Source: Lachnospiraceae bacterium KH1T2 (GTDB lineage Bacteria; Bacillota; Clostridia; Lachnospirales; Lachnospiraceae). From it: a stretch of 64,000 nucleotides of DNA. The notes beneath the pieces were generated by a model. It saw only the letters and a list, made by a program, of their open reading frames with translations, had not been told where the DNA came from and did no database searches. How positions within the stretch are numbered: the stretch's first letter is position 1; every line of letters starts with the position of its first letter. The stretch is taken from the NCBI GenBank assembly GCA_900114405.1, contig FOSY01000016.1, forward strand, positions 1 to 64,000, read 5' to 3'. A program made the position numbers and the translations under genes. Positions 24,834 through 34,703 of the stretch are shown here, one piece after another.

Positions 24834-24842
24834 ATTATATCA
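24834..24842 (-). promoter_or_regulatory. Extended -10 promoter of the nif/hyp-like cluster
   Basis: TGATATAAT on the minus strand (24842-24834) is a perfect extended -10 (TGN-TATAAT) overlapping the truA stop codon, about 34 bases before the nifH-like ATG. No good -35 is visible, which extended -10 promoters can do without. It would give the cluster its own transcript. Confidence 0.6.
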
Positions 24843-25589
24843 CACGATGTTGCCTAATATCTTGATTTCAATCAATGTAAGTCCATGTGCCGGTGCTGTC
24901 GGCCCCGCCTTAGATCTGTCACAGGCTTCTAATATCTCCCTGACATGCTCAGGCTCATATTTTCCGGCTCCAACCTCCAATAATGTACCCGCAATGATTC
25001 TCACCATATTATAAAGAAATCCATATCCCCTGACTGTGATTTGTATCTCATTTTCCACGCGTTCAACTTTGACCCCTGTCACTTCTCTGACAGTCGTTTT
25101 AGCTTGGGTGTGCACAGACGCAAAGCTCTTGAAATCATGTTCTCCCACAAGATGATCTGCCGCCTGCTGCATCTTATCAACATCGTATTTTGTGTATGAG
25201 AAAAACGTATATAATCGCTTTATCGGATCAGGAAATTCCCCATTGCAAATACGATACATATATGTTTTCTCTGTATCTGTAAACCTTGGATGGAAATCAG
25301 TCGGAACTTCCTCAGCTCCGACTACACGTATATCCTCCGGAAGCCTTGTATTCAGCGCATACGAAAACTTCTCAGCAGGCATTCTGGCTTCCGTGTCAAA
25401 TACCGCCAGATTTCCCATCGCATGAACCCCTGCATCGGTTCTGCTGGCTCCACTTACTTCTATTTTCTCATGTGTAATTTCTTCGATAGCTCTGTTTAAT
25501 TCACTCTCTATCGTGGTTGCACCATCCTGAACCTGCCAACCATGATAGTTTGTACCATCATAAGCTACTTTTAACATCACTCTTTTCAT
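24840..25589 (-). CDS. truA: tRNA pseudouridine(38-40) synthase
   Basis: 249 residues, normal length. The catalytic aspartate lies in SGASRTDAGVHAMGN; YDGTNYHGWQ is the conserved N terminus. It modifies the anticodon arm of many tRNAs. Its start overlaps the ecfT stop by four bases (ATGA), as is usual in this conserved Firmicute locus. Confidence 0.97.
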   Translation of the reverse strand: MKRVMLKVAYDGTNYHGWQVQDGATTIESELNRAIEEITHEKIEVSGASRTDAGVHAMGNLAVFDTEARMPAEKFSYALNTRLPEDIRVVGAEEVPTDFHPRFTDTEKTYMYRICNGEFPDPIKRLYTFFSYTKYDVDKMQQAADHLVGEHDFKSFASVHTQAKTTVREVTGVKVERVENEIQITVRGYGFLYNMVRIIAGTLLEVGAGKYEPEHVREILEACDRSKAGPTAPAHGLTLIEIKILGNIV

Positions 25590-26392
25590 ATAAGACCAAA
25601 CCTGCCTGCTGCAATTACCGCAGCAAAATATATGACAAGTATCAAAAATGCAATTCTATCTCCAACTGTATACTTAAGCGGCTTCATTTTTGTTCGACCG
25701 TCTCCGCCTCTATAGCATCTGGCCTCCATTGCCATTGCAAGATCATTTGCCCTTCTAAATGCCGAAACAAACAATGGAACAAGTATCGGAACCAGTGCCT
25801 TTGCTCGTTGTATAAGGTTTCCATGTTCAAAATCAGCGCCTCGCGCAGCCTGAGCTCTCATGATCTTATCTGTCTCATCAAGCAGTATTGGGATAAATCT
25901 CAATGCGATAGACATCATCATTGCAATTTCATGGACCGGAAGATTAAACAGCTTAAACGGTCCCATTAAACTTTCAAGTCCATCCGTAAGCTGATTTGGC
26001 GTAGTAGTCAATGTCATCAGAGATGCACCTATTATCAGATAGATGAGTCTCACTGCAGTATAAACAGCATTTTCAAGTCCCTGAATCGTAATAGTAAATC
26101 TCCAAAGCTTAAATAATGCGTCTCCCGGTGTCATGAACATATTAAATATTACTGTGAGCAGCATGATCACAAATATGCTCTTCATACCACGCATCATAAA
26201 TTTAAATGGTACTTTTGATATTTTTATCATCACGACCAAAAAAACTGTCGCTATAGCAAAAGCAGTAACATTTCTAAAAAGGAACAGTGAAATTAAAAAT
26301 ACCAAAGTCCCAATGAGCTTTGTTCTTGGATCAAGCTTATGTATTTTTGAATCAGCCTGATAGTATTGTCCAATCGTTATATCTCTCAGCAT
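25586..26392 (-). CDS. ecfT: ECF transporter transmembrane protein EcfT
   Basis: The ATG at 26392 follows AGGAG and lies 2 bases after the ATPase stop; 268 residues. It has about five membrane helices and the two coupling motifs near the C terminus (RAQAARGADFEHG and AMEARCYRGGDGRTK), which contain the A-R-G signatures that contact the ATPases. It forms the shared module for vitamin and metal uptake through various S components encoded elsewhere. Confidence 0.95.
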   Translation of the reverse strand: MLRDITIGQYYQADSKIHKLDPRTKLIGTLVFLISLFLFRNVTAFAIATVFLVVMIKISKVPFKFMMRGMKSIFVIMLLTVIFNMFMTPGDALFKLWRFTITIQGLENAVYTAVRLIYLIIGASLMTLTTTPNQLTDGLESLMGPFKLFNLPVHEIAMMMSIALRFIPILLDETDKIMRAQAARGADFEHGNLIQRAKALVPILVPLFVSAFRRANDLAMAMEARCYRGGDGRTKMKPLKYTVGDRIAFLILVIYFAAVIAAGRFGLI

Positions 26393-26393
26393 T

Positions 26394-28205
26394 TTACTTA
26401 TAACTCCTAAGAATTTCCGGAATCGCCTCATCAATTGTTGTTACATCAGTGCTGAGATCAAATCCCTCTTTTTTCAGATCATTCATAATGTAAGTTACCT
26501 GTGGTGCCGCAAGTCCAACTTTTTCAAGCTCTTCATAATGTCTGAATACTTCATGCGGAGTTCCATCCATAAGTATCTTTCCATCATCAACAACCATGAT
26601 CCTATTCACATAATTTGCTACATCTTCCATACTATGTGATACGAGAACCACGGTAATTCCCTGTTCATCGTGTAACTCTCTTATGAGTCCAAGTATTTCA
26701 TCCCTTCCTTGTGGATCAAGCCCTGCTGTAGGCTCATCAAGTACCAGAATATCCGGTTTCATGGCAAGAACACCTGCGATGGCTACTCGTCTCTTTTGAC
26801 CACCGGAAAGCTCAAATGGTGATGCATAATAGCACTCATTCGGAAGTTTTACTGCTCTAAGTGCAGCAAATGCTGCAAGCTCCGCTTCCTTATCTGACAT
26901 TCCCATATTCTTTGGTCCAAAGCAAACATCCTTAAATACAGTTTCCTCAAAAAGCTGATGCTCCGGATATTGAAAAACAAGTCCAACATGAAACCTTAGT
27001 GATCTCATGTCATAATCTTTATCGTAAACATCTTTACCATCAAAGTAGACCGTACCTGATGTTGCCTTATTTAATCCGTTGAGATGCTGTACAAGCGTTG
27101 ATTTACCTGATCCTGTATGACCAATAATACCTATCAGCTCACCTTTATTTATAGAGAAAGAAACATCATTCAAAGCCTTTATCTCGTCTGAAGTTCCCTT
27201 ACTGTACACGTAGCTGACATGATCGAGTATAAGCAAAGGTTTCTTATCCTTTACAATTTTTGTTTCATTACTCTTTTCTTCTCTTAAATACTTCGAAATA
27301 ATACTATCAGCATTTTTCAGTCTAAATGATTCAGACTTTATACGTTTTAATTCACTTATAAGCTCTTCTTTACTCAAAATCGCATCCTTTATTGGCAATC
27401 CGGCATTTTTTAAATACCACGCCAATAATGTTGCCTGAGGAACATCTAATCGAAGTTCTCTGAGTTTATCTACATCTGAGAAAATCTCCTTAGGCGTTCC
27501 TTCCATTGCGAGCTTACCATGATCCATTACAAAAACGCGATTTGCATGGATTACTTCTTCCATGTAGTGTGTTATCAAAACTACTGTAACTTTCTCATTT
27601 CTGTTTAACTCACATGCAGCGTTTATAACATCATTTCTACCTGATGGATCCAACATTGCCGTAGGCTCATCCATAATAATACACTTAGGCTGCATAGCAA
27701 CCACACCTGCTATTGCTACCCTCTGCTTTTGTCCGCCTGAAAGCCTATTTGGAGAATGCTTACTATACTTTGTCATTCCAACAGTTTTTAAAGCATTTTT
27801 TACCCTTTTCCATATATCCTCTGTCGGAACACCAATATTTTCAGGTCCAAAGCCAACATCCTCTTCAACTACATTACCTATTATCTGATTGTCAGGATTT
27901 TGGAAGATCATACCTGCAAGCTGTCTGATACTCCAAGTATTCTCTGCTGCAGATGTATCTTTTCCGTCTACCATGACTCTGCCTTCTGTCGGATATAAAA
28001 TTGCATTTATATGCTTCGCAAAAGTTGATTTTCCCGAGCCATTACCGCCAAGTACAGCAACAAAGTCTCCCTTTTTAATACTAAGAGAAACTCCATCAAT
28101 TGCTTTCGTTATGCCTTCGACATTGCCTTCTTCATCTCTGCGAATGTATTCAAATCTTAAATCTTTAGTCTCTACTATTCCCATGTCCCGTCCTGTCCCG
28201 CTCAT
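26394..28205 (-). CDS. ecfA: Single-chain EcfA1-EcfA2 ATPase of ECF transporters
   Basis: 603 residues with two complete ABC ATPase domains, normally encoded by two genes. The first (about 8-260) has GNGSGKST, Q-loop QNPDNQ, LSGGQKQRV and MDEPTAMLDP, the EcfA1 type. The second (about 325-585) has GHTGSGKST, QYPEHQ, LSGGQKRRV and LDEPTAGLDP, the EcfA2 type. A charged linker of about 60 residues joins them. No frameshift artefact is needed, since the frame is open throughout. Start may be 28184 (MGIVETKDL), which aligns better with EcfA1. It powers the ECF module together with EcfT directly downstream. Confidence 0.93.
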   Translation of the reverse strand: MSGTGRDMGIVETKDLRFEYIRRDEEGNVEGITKAIDGVSLSIKKGDFVAVLGGNGSGKSTFAKHINAILYPTEGRVMVDGKDTSAAENTWSIRQLAGMIFQNPDNQIIGNVVEEDVGFGPENIGVPTEDIWKRVKNALKTVGMTKYSKHSPNRLSGGQKQRVAIAGVVAMQPKCIIMDEPTAMLDPSGRNDVINAACELNRNEKVTVVLITHYMEEVIHANRVFVMDHGKLAMEGTPKEIFSDVDKLRELRLDVPQATLLAWYLKNAGLPIKDAILSKEELISELKRIKSESFRLKNADSIISKYLREEKSNETKIVKDKKPLLILDHVSYVYSKGTSDEIKALNDVSFSINKGELIGIIGHTGSGKSTLVQHLNGLNKATSGTVYFDGKDVYDKDYDMRSLRFHVGLVFQYPEHQLFEETVFKDVCFGPKNMGMSDKEAELAAFAALRAVKLPNECYYASPFELSGGQKRRVAIAGVLAMKPDILVLDEPTAGLDPQGRDEILGLIRELHDEQGITVVLVSHSMEDVANYVNRIMVVDDGKILMDGTPHEVFRHYEELEKVGLAAPQVTYIMNDLKKEGFDLSTDVTTIDEAIPEILRSYK

Positions 28206-28273
28206 AGCATGCTATGATGCGTGCAGTATTAATAACCTGTTTTTTTCTACCACGTCATTATACATTGACATAT

Positions 28274-28301
28274 AAAAAAAAGGAAGAGCCGAAGCTCTTC
28301 C
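28274..28301 (-). terminator. Terminator of the ribosomal protein superoperon
   Basis: GGAAGAGC-TTCG-GCTCTTCC followed by eight T on the minus strand, 22 bases after rplQ. The UUCG loop makes it very stable. A TATAAT at 28262-28257 shortly after it may start the ecf-truA transcript, but the -35 is poor. Confidence 0.92.
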
Positions 28302-28322
28302 TCATAGTAATGTGCAAAAAAA

Positions 28323-28910
28323 TTATACAAGCTCAAGCAGTACTTCCATAGCTGCATCGCCCTTACGAAGGCCGATCTTTACGATTCTTGTATAACCACC
28401 CTTACGGTCAGCATACTTAGGAGCGATCTCATCGAAAAGCTTTGCAACAAGATCAACTTCCTTAGCCTTCTTGCCTTCACCCTGAACTACAGGATAAAGA
28501 ACCTTGAGCATTTCACGTCTAGCGTGAAGTCTTGAAGGAAGATCCTTCTTGATTTCCTTCTCTACTGTATCGTAAACAGTAACTGTCTTACCGTTTTCGA
28601 TTCTCTTAATCTTACCGTTCTCATCACGGTGAGTCTCAGAAAGAACAGCCTTTGTATCCTTGTCGATGATCTGCTTTACGCGGCGTCCGTCCTTATCCTT
28701 CTTAGCAACCTTAGCTGAAACCTTAACTGTTTCGAAGTTATCCTTCTCACGGATTGCCTTTGTGATAAGACGCTCAGCGATCTTCTGAACTTCTTCAGCC
28801 TTAGCAGCTGTTGTTCTGATCTTACCATTAGCGATAAGAGCTGTTACCTGGCTTCTAAGAAGAGCCTTTCTCTGAGATGCTGTACGACCAAGCTTTCTGT
28901 ACATTGCCAT
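28323..28910 (-). CDS. rplQ: Ribosomal protein L17 with a large internal insertion
   Basis: The ATG at 28910 ([17 protein letters not shown]) is chosen by family start and AGGAAA site; 195 residues. Bacterial L17 is usually 115-130 residues. The extra part lies around residues 65-125, is highly charged ([18 protein letters not shown]) and separates the N-terminal helices from the [12 protein letters not shown] region. A similar extension is known in Lachnospiraceae L17. It is the last gene of the alpha operon. Confidence 0.95.
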   Translation of the reverse strand: MAMYRKLGRTASQRKALLRSQVTALIANGKIRTTAAKAEEVQKIAERLITKAIREKDNFETVKVSAKVAKKDKDGRRVKQIIDKDTKAVLSETHRDENGKIKRIENGKTVTVYDTVEKEIKKDLPSRLHARREMLKVLYPVVQGEGKKAKEVDLVAKLFDEIAPKYADRKGGYTRIVKIGLRKGDAAMEVLLELV

Positions 28911-29021
28911 AATTATTTCCTCTTTCTCATTATAGTACACAAACATGCCTATTGGTCTTATAGTTTGTGCGTGAGTGGTGTTCACATGCCCTACGGTCTT
29001 ATTGTGAAAACCGTCTATAAG

Positions 29022-29981
29022 TTATTCTTCGCTTTTATTAAGTTCAAGTCCAAGCTCATTAAGCTTAGCAAGAACTTCTTCCAGAGACTTACGACCAAGG
29101 TTACGAACCTTCATCATGTCATCTGGTGTACGATTAATCAATTCTGCAACGGTATTGATTCCTGCTCTCTTAAGACAGTTATAAGAACGAACTGAAAGTT
29201 CAAGTTCATCGATATTCATCTCAAGAACCTTAGCTGCCTCATCATTTGGCTTATCAACCATTACATCAACCTTAGTTGCTGCATCAGAAAGATCGATAAA
29301 CAAGCTGAGGTGCTCGCTAAGAACCTTAGCTGCAAGGCTTACTGCCTCCTGTGGAGCCAAAGTACCGTTAGTATAAACATCAAGTGTAAGCTTATCGTAA
29401 TCTGTAACCTGACCTACACGTGTATTCTCAACGCTTAAGTTTACACGCTCTACAGGTGTATAGATAGAATCGACAGCTATAACACCGATTGGAAGATCAT
29501 CTGACTTATTCTTGTCAACACTTACATATCCACGACCCTTTGTGATAGTCAATTCAATGTAAAGTCTGCAATCAGCACCACCATTAAGAGTAGCAATGTG
29601 CTGATCCTGATTAATGATCTCAATATCCTGATCAACCTGAATATCAGCAGCTGTGACTTCACCCTCACCGCTAAAATCAATATAAGCAGTCTTAGGTTCA
29701 TCAGAAGAGCTGTTGTTTCTGATTGCAAGATTCTTGATGTTAAGAACTATTTCAGTTACATCTTCCTTAACTCCAGGAATAGAACTGAACTCATGAAGAA
29801 CTCCCTCGATCTTAATCTGGCTTACTGCTGCGCCAGGCAAAGATGAAAGCATGATTCGTCTGAGCGAATTTCCAAGTGTAATGCCGTAACCGCGCTCAAG
29901 AGGCTCTACAACAAACCTTGCATATTTACTATCTTCTGATACATCAGTAATCTCAATCTTAGGTTTTTCAAACTCAAACAA
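29022..29981 (-). CDS. rpoA: RNA polymerase alpha subunit
   Basis: 319 residues, full length. The N-terminal dimerisation domain includes [23 protein letters not shown] in shortened form [12 protein letters not shown]; the C-terminal domain has [15 protein letters not shown] and LGRKSLEEV, which contact UP elements and activators. It lies between rpsD and rplQ as in all Firmicutes. Confidence 0.98.
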   Translation of the reverse strand: MFEFEKPKIEITDVSEDSKYARFVVEPLERGYGITLGNSLRRIMLSSLPGAAVSQIKIEGVLHEFSSIPGVKEDVTEIVLNIKNLAIRNNSSSDEPKTAYIDFSGEGEVTAADIQVDQDIEIINQDQHIATLNGGADCRLYIELTITKGRGYVSVDKNKSDDLPIGVIAVDSIYTPVERVNLSVENTRVGQVTDYDKLTLDVYTNGTLAPQEAVSLAAKVLSEHLSLFIDLSDAATKVDVMVDKPNDEAAKVLEMNIDELELSVRSYNCLKRAGINTVAELINRTPDDMMKVRNLGRKSLEEVLAKLNELGLELNKSEE

Positions 29982-30054
29982 ACTATGTACCTCCTTTGGG
30001 GTTCTAAGAAAACAATGTCAGGTACGCATAGTATGCGTACCTGATTATAACATC

Positions 30055-30648
30055 TTACTTAGAATACAACTCGACGATAGCCAATTCATTTACAGGAACA
30101 TCAATCTGGTCCCTGGAAGGAAGTTCATTAACAGTTCCCTTGTAGTTGTCATGATCAGCTGTTAACCATGCTGGAACTGCTCTGTCTGCTGTAACATCAT
30201 AGATGTCCTTGATGTGCTGAGAAGCTCTTGACTTCTCTTTGATTTCGATAACATCGCCAGCCTTAACGAGGATTGAAGGAATGTTAACAATCTTTCCGTT
30301 AAGTGTGAATGCCTTGTGAGCAACCATCTGACGAGCTTCTCTTCTTGTTCTAGCGAAACCAAGGCGGAACACTACGTTATCGATTCTGCGCTCGAGAAGA
30401 GTCATAAGGTTTTCACCTGTCATACCCTTCATACGCTCAGCTCTCTTATAGTAATTACGGAAAGGCTTCTCAAGAACACCATATATAAACTTAGCCTTCT
30501 GCTTTTCGCGAAGCTGAAGTCCGTACTCACTTACCTTTCTGTTGGCTCTGGTAAGGTTTCTGTTGGATGTTTTACTAAGTCCAAGATATGCCGGTTCCAT
30601 ACCAAGGGATCTGCATCTCTTAAGAACAGGTACTCTATTAACTGCCAT
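30055..30648 (-). CDS. rpsD: Ribosomal protein S4
   Basis: 197 residues, an early 16S rRNA binder. The S4 RNA-binding domain is visible ([15 protein letters not shown] through [14 protein letters not shown]). It lacks the N-terminal CxxC zinc motif, so it is the zinc-free form. In many Clostridia rpsD lies in the alpha operon, as here, where it precedes rpoA. Confidence 0.97.
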   Translation of the reverse strand: MAVNRVPVLKRCRSLGMEPAYLGLSKTSNRNLTRANRKVSEYGLQLREKQKAKFIYGVLEKPFRNYYKRAERMKGMTGENLMTLLERRIDNVVFRLGFARTRREARQMVAHKAFTLNGKIVNIPSILVKAGDVIEIKEKSRASQHIKDIYDVTADRAVPAWLTADHDNYKGTVNELPSRDQIDVPVNELAIVELYSK

Positions 30649-30652
30649 ATGC

Positions 30653-31054
30653 TTACACTCTCCTTCTCTTAGGTGGACGGCATCCGTTATGAGGAACTGG
30701 AGTTACGTCCTTAATACTTGTTACCTGAAGACCTGCTGCGGATAATGCACGAATTGCTGCTTCTCTTCCTGAACCAGGACCTTTAACCATAACGTCAACT
30801 GACTTAAGTCCATGGATGAGAGCTGCCTTTGTAGCTGTCTCTGCTGCTACCTGAGCTGCATATGGAGTAGATTTCCTTGAACCTCTAAAACCAAGACCGC
30901 CGGCACTAGCCCATGAAAGAGCATTTCCCTGTGCATCTGTCAGAGTAACGATAGTGTTGTTGAAAGATGACTGAATATGTGCCTGTCCGTGTTCAACGTT
31001 TTTCTTAACGCGCTTTTTTGTAACCTTTTTCGCGCTAGCCTGCTGTTTAGCCAT
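30653..31054 (-). CDS. rpsK: Ribosomal protein S11
   Basis: 133 residues with [34 protein letters not shown] and the tail [16 protein letters not shown], all diagnostic. It forms part of the 30S platform near the mRNA exit. Four bases separate it from rpsD. Confidence 0.98.
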   Translation of the reverse strand: MAKQQASAKKVTKKRVKKNVEHGQAHIQSSFNNTIVTLTDAQGNALSWASAGGLGFRGSRKSTPYAAQVAAETATKAALIHGLKSVDVMVKGPGSGREAAIRALSAAGLQVTSIKDVTPVPHNGCRPPKRRRV

Positions 31055-31112
31055 ATTAAAACTAACCTACTTTCTCTAATCTTGTTAATAAGTAACTACG
31101 CCGATAAGAGAA

Positions 31113-31481
31113 TTACTTCTTCTTATTTGCTACTGTTCTTCTTGGACCCTTGCATGTTCTTGCATTGGTCTTTGTCTTCTGTCCACGACATGGAAGTGAC
31201 TTTCTGTGACGAACGCCTCTGTAGCAACCGATTTCTGTCAGTCTCTTGATGTCCATTGCAATCTGTCTACGAAGATCACCTTCGATAGTCTGTGTTCTGT
31301 CAATAACATCACGAAGCTTTGCTACTTCTTCCTCTGTAAGGTCTCTTACACGTGTGTCAGGATTAATTCCTGCCTCAGCCAGAATTCTTGTTGAGCTTGC
31401 TCTACCTATACCATAAATATATGTAAGACCGATCTCAACACGCTTTTCTCTTGGTAAATCAACACCAGCGATACGAGCCAT
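31113..31481 (-). CDS. rpsM: Ribosomal protein S13
   Basis: 122 residues starting [19 protein letters not shown], with the helix-two-turn-helix and the conserved [20 protein letters not shown] in shortened form [10 protein letters not shown]. It contacts the P-site tRNA and the 50S head bridge. GGAGGTT-type site precedes the ATG. Confidence 0.98.
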   Translation of the reverse strand: MARIAGVDLPREKRVEIGLTYIYGIGRASSTRILAEAGINPDTRVRDLTEEEVAKLRDVIDRTQTIEGDLRRQIAMDIKRLTEIGCYRGVRHRKSLPCRGQKTKTNARTCKGPRRTVANKKK

Positions 31482-31526
31482 AGTGAGTATGAACCTCCTT
31501 CTTTCTACATATAGTACGCAAAAATA

Positions 31527-31640
31527 TTATCCCTGAACCTGCTTATGCTTTGGGTTCTCGCAGATAATTCTGATCTTGCCTTTTCTTTTGATAACCTTGC
31601 ACTTTTCGCACATAGGCTTAACTGAAGATCTTACCTTCAT
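31527..31640 (-). CDS. rpmJ: Ribosomal protein L36, zinc-binding form
   Basis: 37 residues starting [20 protein letters not shown] and ending KHKQVQG. The zinc ligands CxxC...C...H are complete. GGAGGA precedes the ATG. It is too short for most ORF calls but its position between infA and rpsM is invariant in Firmicutes. Confidence 0.97.
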   Translation of the reverse strand: MKVRSSVKPMCEKCKVIKRKGKIRIICENPKHKQVQG

Positions 31641-31708
31641 TGTCTTCCTCCAATCTCATTTAAAAAACTGCACACGAGGATACGGTTCTCCGAAAAGAGC
31701 CGAATTTA

Positions 31709-31737
31709 ATACTAACATATTCAGTGTTTTACTGCAA
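31709..31737 (-). promoter_or_regulatory. Possible internal promoter upstream of rpmJ
   Basis: TTGCAG (31737-31732), 17 bases, TAGTAT (31714-31709) on the minus strand in the 121-bp gap between infA and rpmJ. A short hairpin (31683-31702) follows in the putative 5' UTR. This could give the alpha operon its own start, or the hairpin could adjust read-through. Confidence 0.4.
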
Positions 31738-31761
31738 GCAATTTTAATAAAATTTAATGAA

Positions 31762-31980
31762 TTACTTGTCTCTCCAGATGATTCTTCCTTTTGAAAGATC
31801 GTAAGGTGACATCTCAAGTGTAACTTTGTCACCTGGAAGAATTCTGATAAAGTTCATTCTAAGTTTTCCACTGATATGAGCAAGCACCTGATGACCATTT
31901 TCCAATTCAACCTGGAACATGGCATTGGGAAGCTTTTCTACTACTCTGCCTTCAATTTCGATTACATCTGCTTTTGACAT
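31762..31980 (-). CDS. infA: Translation initiation factor IF-1
   Basis: The ATG at 31980 ([15 protein letters not shown]) after GGAGG is the family start; 72 residues, the standard length. OB-fold residues [20 protein letters not shown] and the end KGRIIWRDK are conserved. It follows adk directly, with no map gene between. Confidence 0.98.
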   Translation of the reverse strand: MSKADVIEIEGRVVEKLPNAMFQVELENGHQVLAHISGKLRMNFIRILPGDKVTLEMSPYDLSKGRIIWRDK

Positions 31981-32031
31981 TAAGTCCTCCATGTCAGTTG
32001 CAGGAGCTGCATTGCAACTCCTGCCAAGCAA

Positions 32032-32673
32032 TTACTTTAATATCTCTTCGATTGCTTTGAATACTTCGTCCGGAGCAATTGTACCATCAACCTCTTTAAG
32101 CACGCCCTTCTTATTATAGTAATCGATGAGCGGCTGTGTCTGATCGTGATATACACTCAGACGATTTTTAACAGTTTCTGGCTTATCGTCATCTCTGAGA
32201 ACGAGTTCGCTGCCACACTTGTCGCAGATTCCCTCTTTCTTAGGTTTAAGAGTAACAATATGATATGTTGCACCGCACTTGAGACAAGCACGTCTGCCAG
32301 ACATTCTTCCTATGATGTTGTCATCAGGCACTTCCACATTTATTGCATAATCAACGCTTGTGCCAAGCTTTGTCAGCTCAGAATCAAGTACCTCTGCCTG
32401 AGGAATCGTACGTGGGAATCCGTCAAGAACATATCCGTTCTTGCAATCATCCTGTGCAACTCTGTCCAGCAGAATTTTAACTGTCAGCTCATCAGGAACA
32501 AGCTGGCCCTGATCCATATACTTTTTTGCTTCTTTGCCAAGTTCAGTTCCATTCTTTATGTTCGCGCGGAAAATATCTCCCGTTGAAACATGTGGAATAC
32601 CAAATTTTTCAGCAATTCTGGAAGCCTGAGTTCCTTTACCAGCTCCAGGTGCTCCAAGCATAATGATCTTCAT
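32032..32673 (-). CDS. adk: Adenylate kinase, zinc type
   Basis: 213 residues. P-loop GAPGAGKGTQA, GFPRTIPQ and a LID domain with CLKCGATYH...GICDKCGSEL, four cysteines that bind zinc as in Gram-positive enzymes. It balances AMP, ADP and ATP. It lies between secY and infA in the spc operon. Confidence 0.98.
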   Translation of the reverse strand: MKIIMLGAPGAGKGTQASRIAEKFGIPHVSTGDIFRANIKNGTELGKEAKKYMDQGQLVPDELTVKILLDRVAQDDCKNGYVLDGFPRTIPQAEVLDSELTKLGTSVDYAINVEVPDDNIIGRMSGRRACLKCGATYHIVTLKPKKEGICDKCGSELVLRDDDKPETVKNRLSVYHDQTQPLIDYYNKKGVLKEVDGTIAPDEVFKAIEEILK

Positions 32674-32702
32674 TAATTTAATCCTCCAACATTGAATATT
32701 TC

Positions 32703-34034
32703 TTATCCAAGGAATCCTTTGTAACTTCTTACGAGCATTCTTGACTCAATCTGATTCAATGTTTCAAGGATAACTCCTACGATGATGATAAGTGAAGTTC
32801 CACCGAATGAAACATCTGCACCGAATACACCGTTGAAGAAAATCGGAATTACAGCAACGATGACAAGTCCTACTGCTCCGATAAATATTACATAATTCAA
32901 TATATTTGTCAGATACTCATTGGTAGGCTTACCCGGACGAATACCAGGAATAAAGCCACCCTGCTTCTTCAGATTATCTGAAACCTCCAGTGGATTGAAA
33001 GTAATAGATGTATAGAAGTAAGCAAAGAAAATAACCAGGACAATATATACGAGAAGTCCTATTGTATATACCGGCTTTGATGGATCACACCAGTTACCGG
33101 AATTCAACATACGAAGGACCATTCCTCCCAATGAATCACCGCCATTAATACCAAAAAGCTGACAAATGACAATCGGGAACTGCATCAATGATGATGCAAA
33201 GATGATAGGAATAACTCCACCTGTATTAACCTTAAGCGGGATATTAGTAGAATTACCGCCGATCATTTTTCTTCCGGCAACTTTTTTCGCATACTGTACC
33301 GGAATTCGTCTTTCTGCTCCATTAAGAACTAGAGTAAGAACAACTGTTGCAAGAATAATAGCTATTATTACAACTGCAGCTACGACGCCCATAAGTGCTT
33401 TGCCTGAATCAAAGTTGCTCTTTACAAACATGTTGAAAAGGCTCCAAAGATCTGAAGGCATTCTGGAAATAATATTAACTACCAATACGATTGATATACC
33501 ATTTCCTACACCATTTTCCGTAATCTGCTCACCTATCCACATTAATAATGCAGAACCAGCAGTAAGTCCAGTCACAATCATGAAACCTGTAAGCCATGGA
33601 TTCATAGTACCATCGAAAATTCCCTGATTGTAAAATCCAATAGCCATTGCAGCAGATTCAATCAGCGCAAGTCCTACTGTTACATAACGCGTGATGGAGA
33701 CGAGAACCTTTCGGCCCTCCTCACCATCACGCTGTTTTTCTTCCAAATATGGAATCGCTATAGTAAGTAGCTCTATGATGATAGATGATGTAATGTACGG
33801 CGTGATGTTCAAAGCAAAAATAGACATGTTCTCAAATGAACCGCCTGTAAATGCATTAAAGAATGTGAATGTATCTCCTGTCAGATTTGAAAACCACTGA
33901 GAGAAATACTCACTGTTCACACCCGGAATCGGGAGCTGACATCCAACTCTTATAAAAATAAGCATTACAAACGTAAAGAATATTCTGTCTCTAACGTCCT
34001 TTATCTTGAAAGCATTACGAACCGACTGAAACAT
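32703..34034 (-). CDS. secY: Preprotein translocase subunit SecY
   Basis: 443 residues with ten membrane helices; RVGCQLPIPGVN, the loop RRIPVQYAKK and GGFIPGIRPGKPT are conserved. It forms the protein-conducting channel of the cytoplasmic membrane with SecE and SecG. Its start overlaps the rplO stop by one base. Confidence 0.98.
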   Translation of the reverse strand: MFQSVRNAFKIKDVRDRIFFTFVMLIFIRVGCQLPIPGVNSEYFSQWFSNLTGDTFTFFNAFTGGSFENMSIFALNITPYITSSIIIELLTIAIPYLEEKQRDGEEGRKVLVSITRYVTVGLALIESAAMAIGFYNQGIFDGTMNPWLTGFMIVTGLTAGSALLMWIGEQITENGVGNGISIVLVVNIISRMPSDLWSLFNMFVKSNFDSGKALMGVVAAVVIIAIILATVVLTLVLNGAERRIPVQYAKKVAGRKMIGGNSTNIPLKVNTGGVIPIIFASSLMQFPIVICQLFGINGGDSLGGMVLRMLNSGNWCDPSKPVYTIGLLVYIVLVIFFAYFYTSITFNPLEVSDNLKKQGGFIPGIRPGKPTNEYLTNILNYVIFIGAVGLVIVAVIPIFFNGVFGADVSFGGTSLIIIVGVILETLNQIESRMLVRSYKGFLG

Positions 34035-34477
34035 CAGATCACCTCAGCTTTCCCACCTACAGCTTCAATTTTCTCCTTAGCAGATGCTGAAAAAGCATTT
34101 ACCTGAACAGTAAGCTTCTTTGTAAGCTCGCCGTTACCAAGGATCTTAACGCCATCATTTACTTTCTTGATGACACCCTTCTCAAGAAGATTCTCAACTG
34201 TTACAGTTTCTCCATCCTCGTAGAAATACTCAAGTGTGCTAAGATTGATAGCAACGATCTCTTTTGAGTTAGGATCTGTGAATCCTCTCTTAGGAAGTCT
34301 TCTGTACAGTGGCATCTGACCACCTTCGAATCCAAGACGAGGAGCGCCTGAACGAGCCTTCTGACCCTTGTGGCCATATCCAGCTGTCTTTCCGTTTCCT
34401 GAAGCATGACCACGGCCTTTTCTGAAGTTAGCTGTGTGCTTGTTGCCAGGAGCTGGTCTTAAATTATTTAATTCCAT
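34034..34477 (-). CDS. rplO: Ribosomal protein L15
   Basis: 147 residues with the glycine-rich N terminus ([20 protein letters not shown]) and [18 protein letters not shown]. It is a late-assembling 50S protein binding 23S rRNA. It overlaps secY by one base, indicating coupled translation. Confidence 0.98.
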   Translation of the reverse strand: MELNNLRPAPGNKHTANFRKGRGHASGNGKTAGYGHKGQKARSGAPRLGFEGGQMPLYRRLPKRGFTDPNSKEIVAINLSTLEYFYEDGETVTVENLLEKGVIKKVNDGVKILGNGELTKKLTVQVNAFSASAKEKIEAVGGKAEVI

Positions 34478-34494
34478 CTCTACACCTCCTATAA

Positions 34495-34680
34495 TTAGAT
34501 TTCTTCAACCTTTACAAGGTGGCGAACAGCATTAACCATGCCACGAACAGCATCGTTATCAGGCAGCTCAACCGAATTGTAAGTCTTGTGCAGTCCGAGT
34601 GCTTCTACAGTCTTTCTGTGCTTCGGGATTGCACCGATTGTTGATTTAACTAATGTAACTTTTAATTTCTTATCAGCCAT
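34495..34680 (-). CDS. rpmD: Ribosomal protein L30
   Basis: The start at 34680 ([16 protein letters not shown]) follows GGAGG; 61 residues, the usual bacterial size. [17 protein letters not shown] is diagnostic. It is a surface protein of the 50S subunit. Confidence 0.97.
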   Translation of the reverse strand: MADKKLKVTLVKSTIGAIPKHRKTVEALGLHKTYNSVELPDNDAVRGMVNAVRHLVKVEEI

Positions 34681-34703
34681 TGTAACCTCCATCTCGTAAG
34701 AAC

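Noticed and set aside
28911..28985. N-terminal extension of L17
   Set aside because: The frame is open, but the family start MAMYRKLGR has a good ribosome binding site and the extension is not L17-like.
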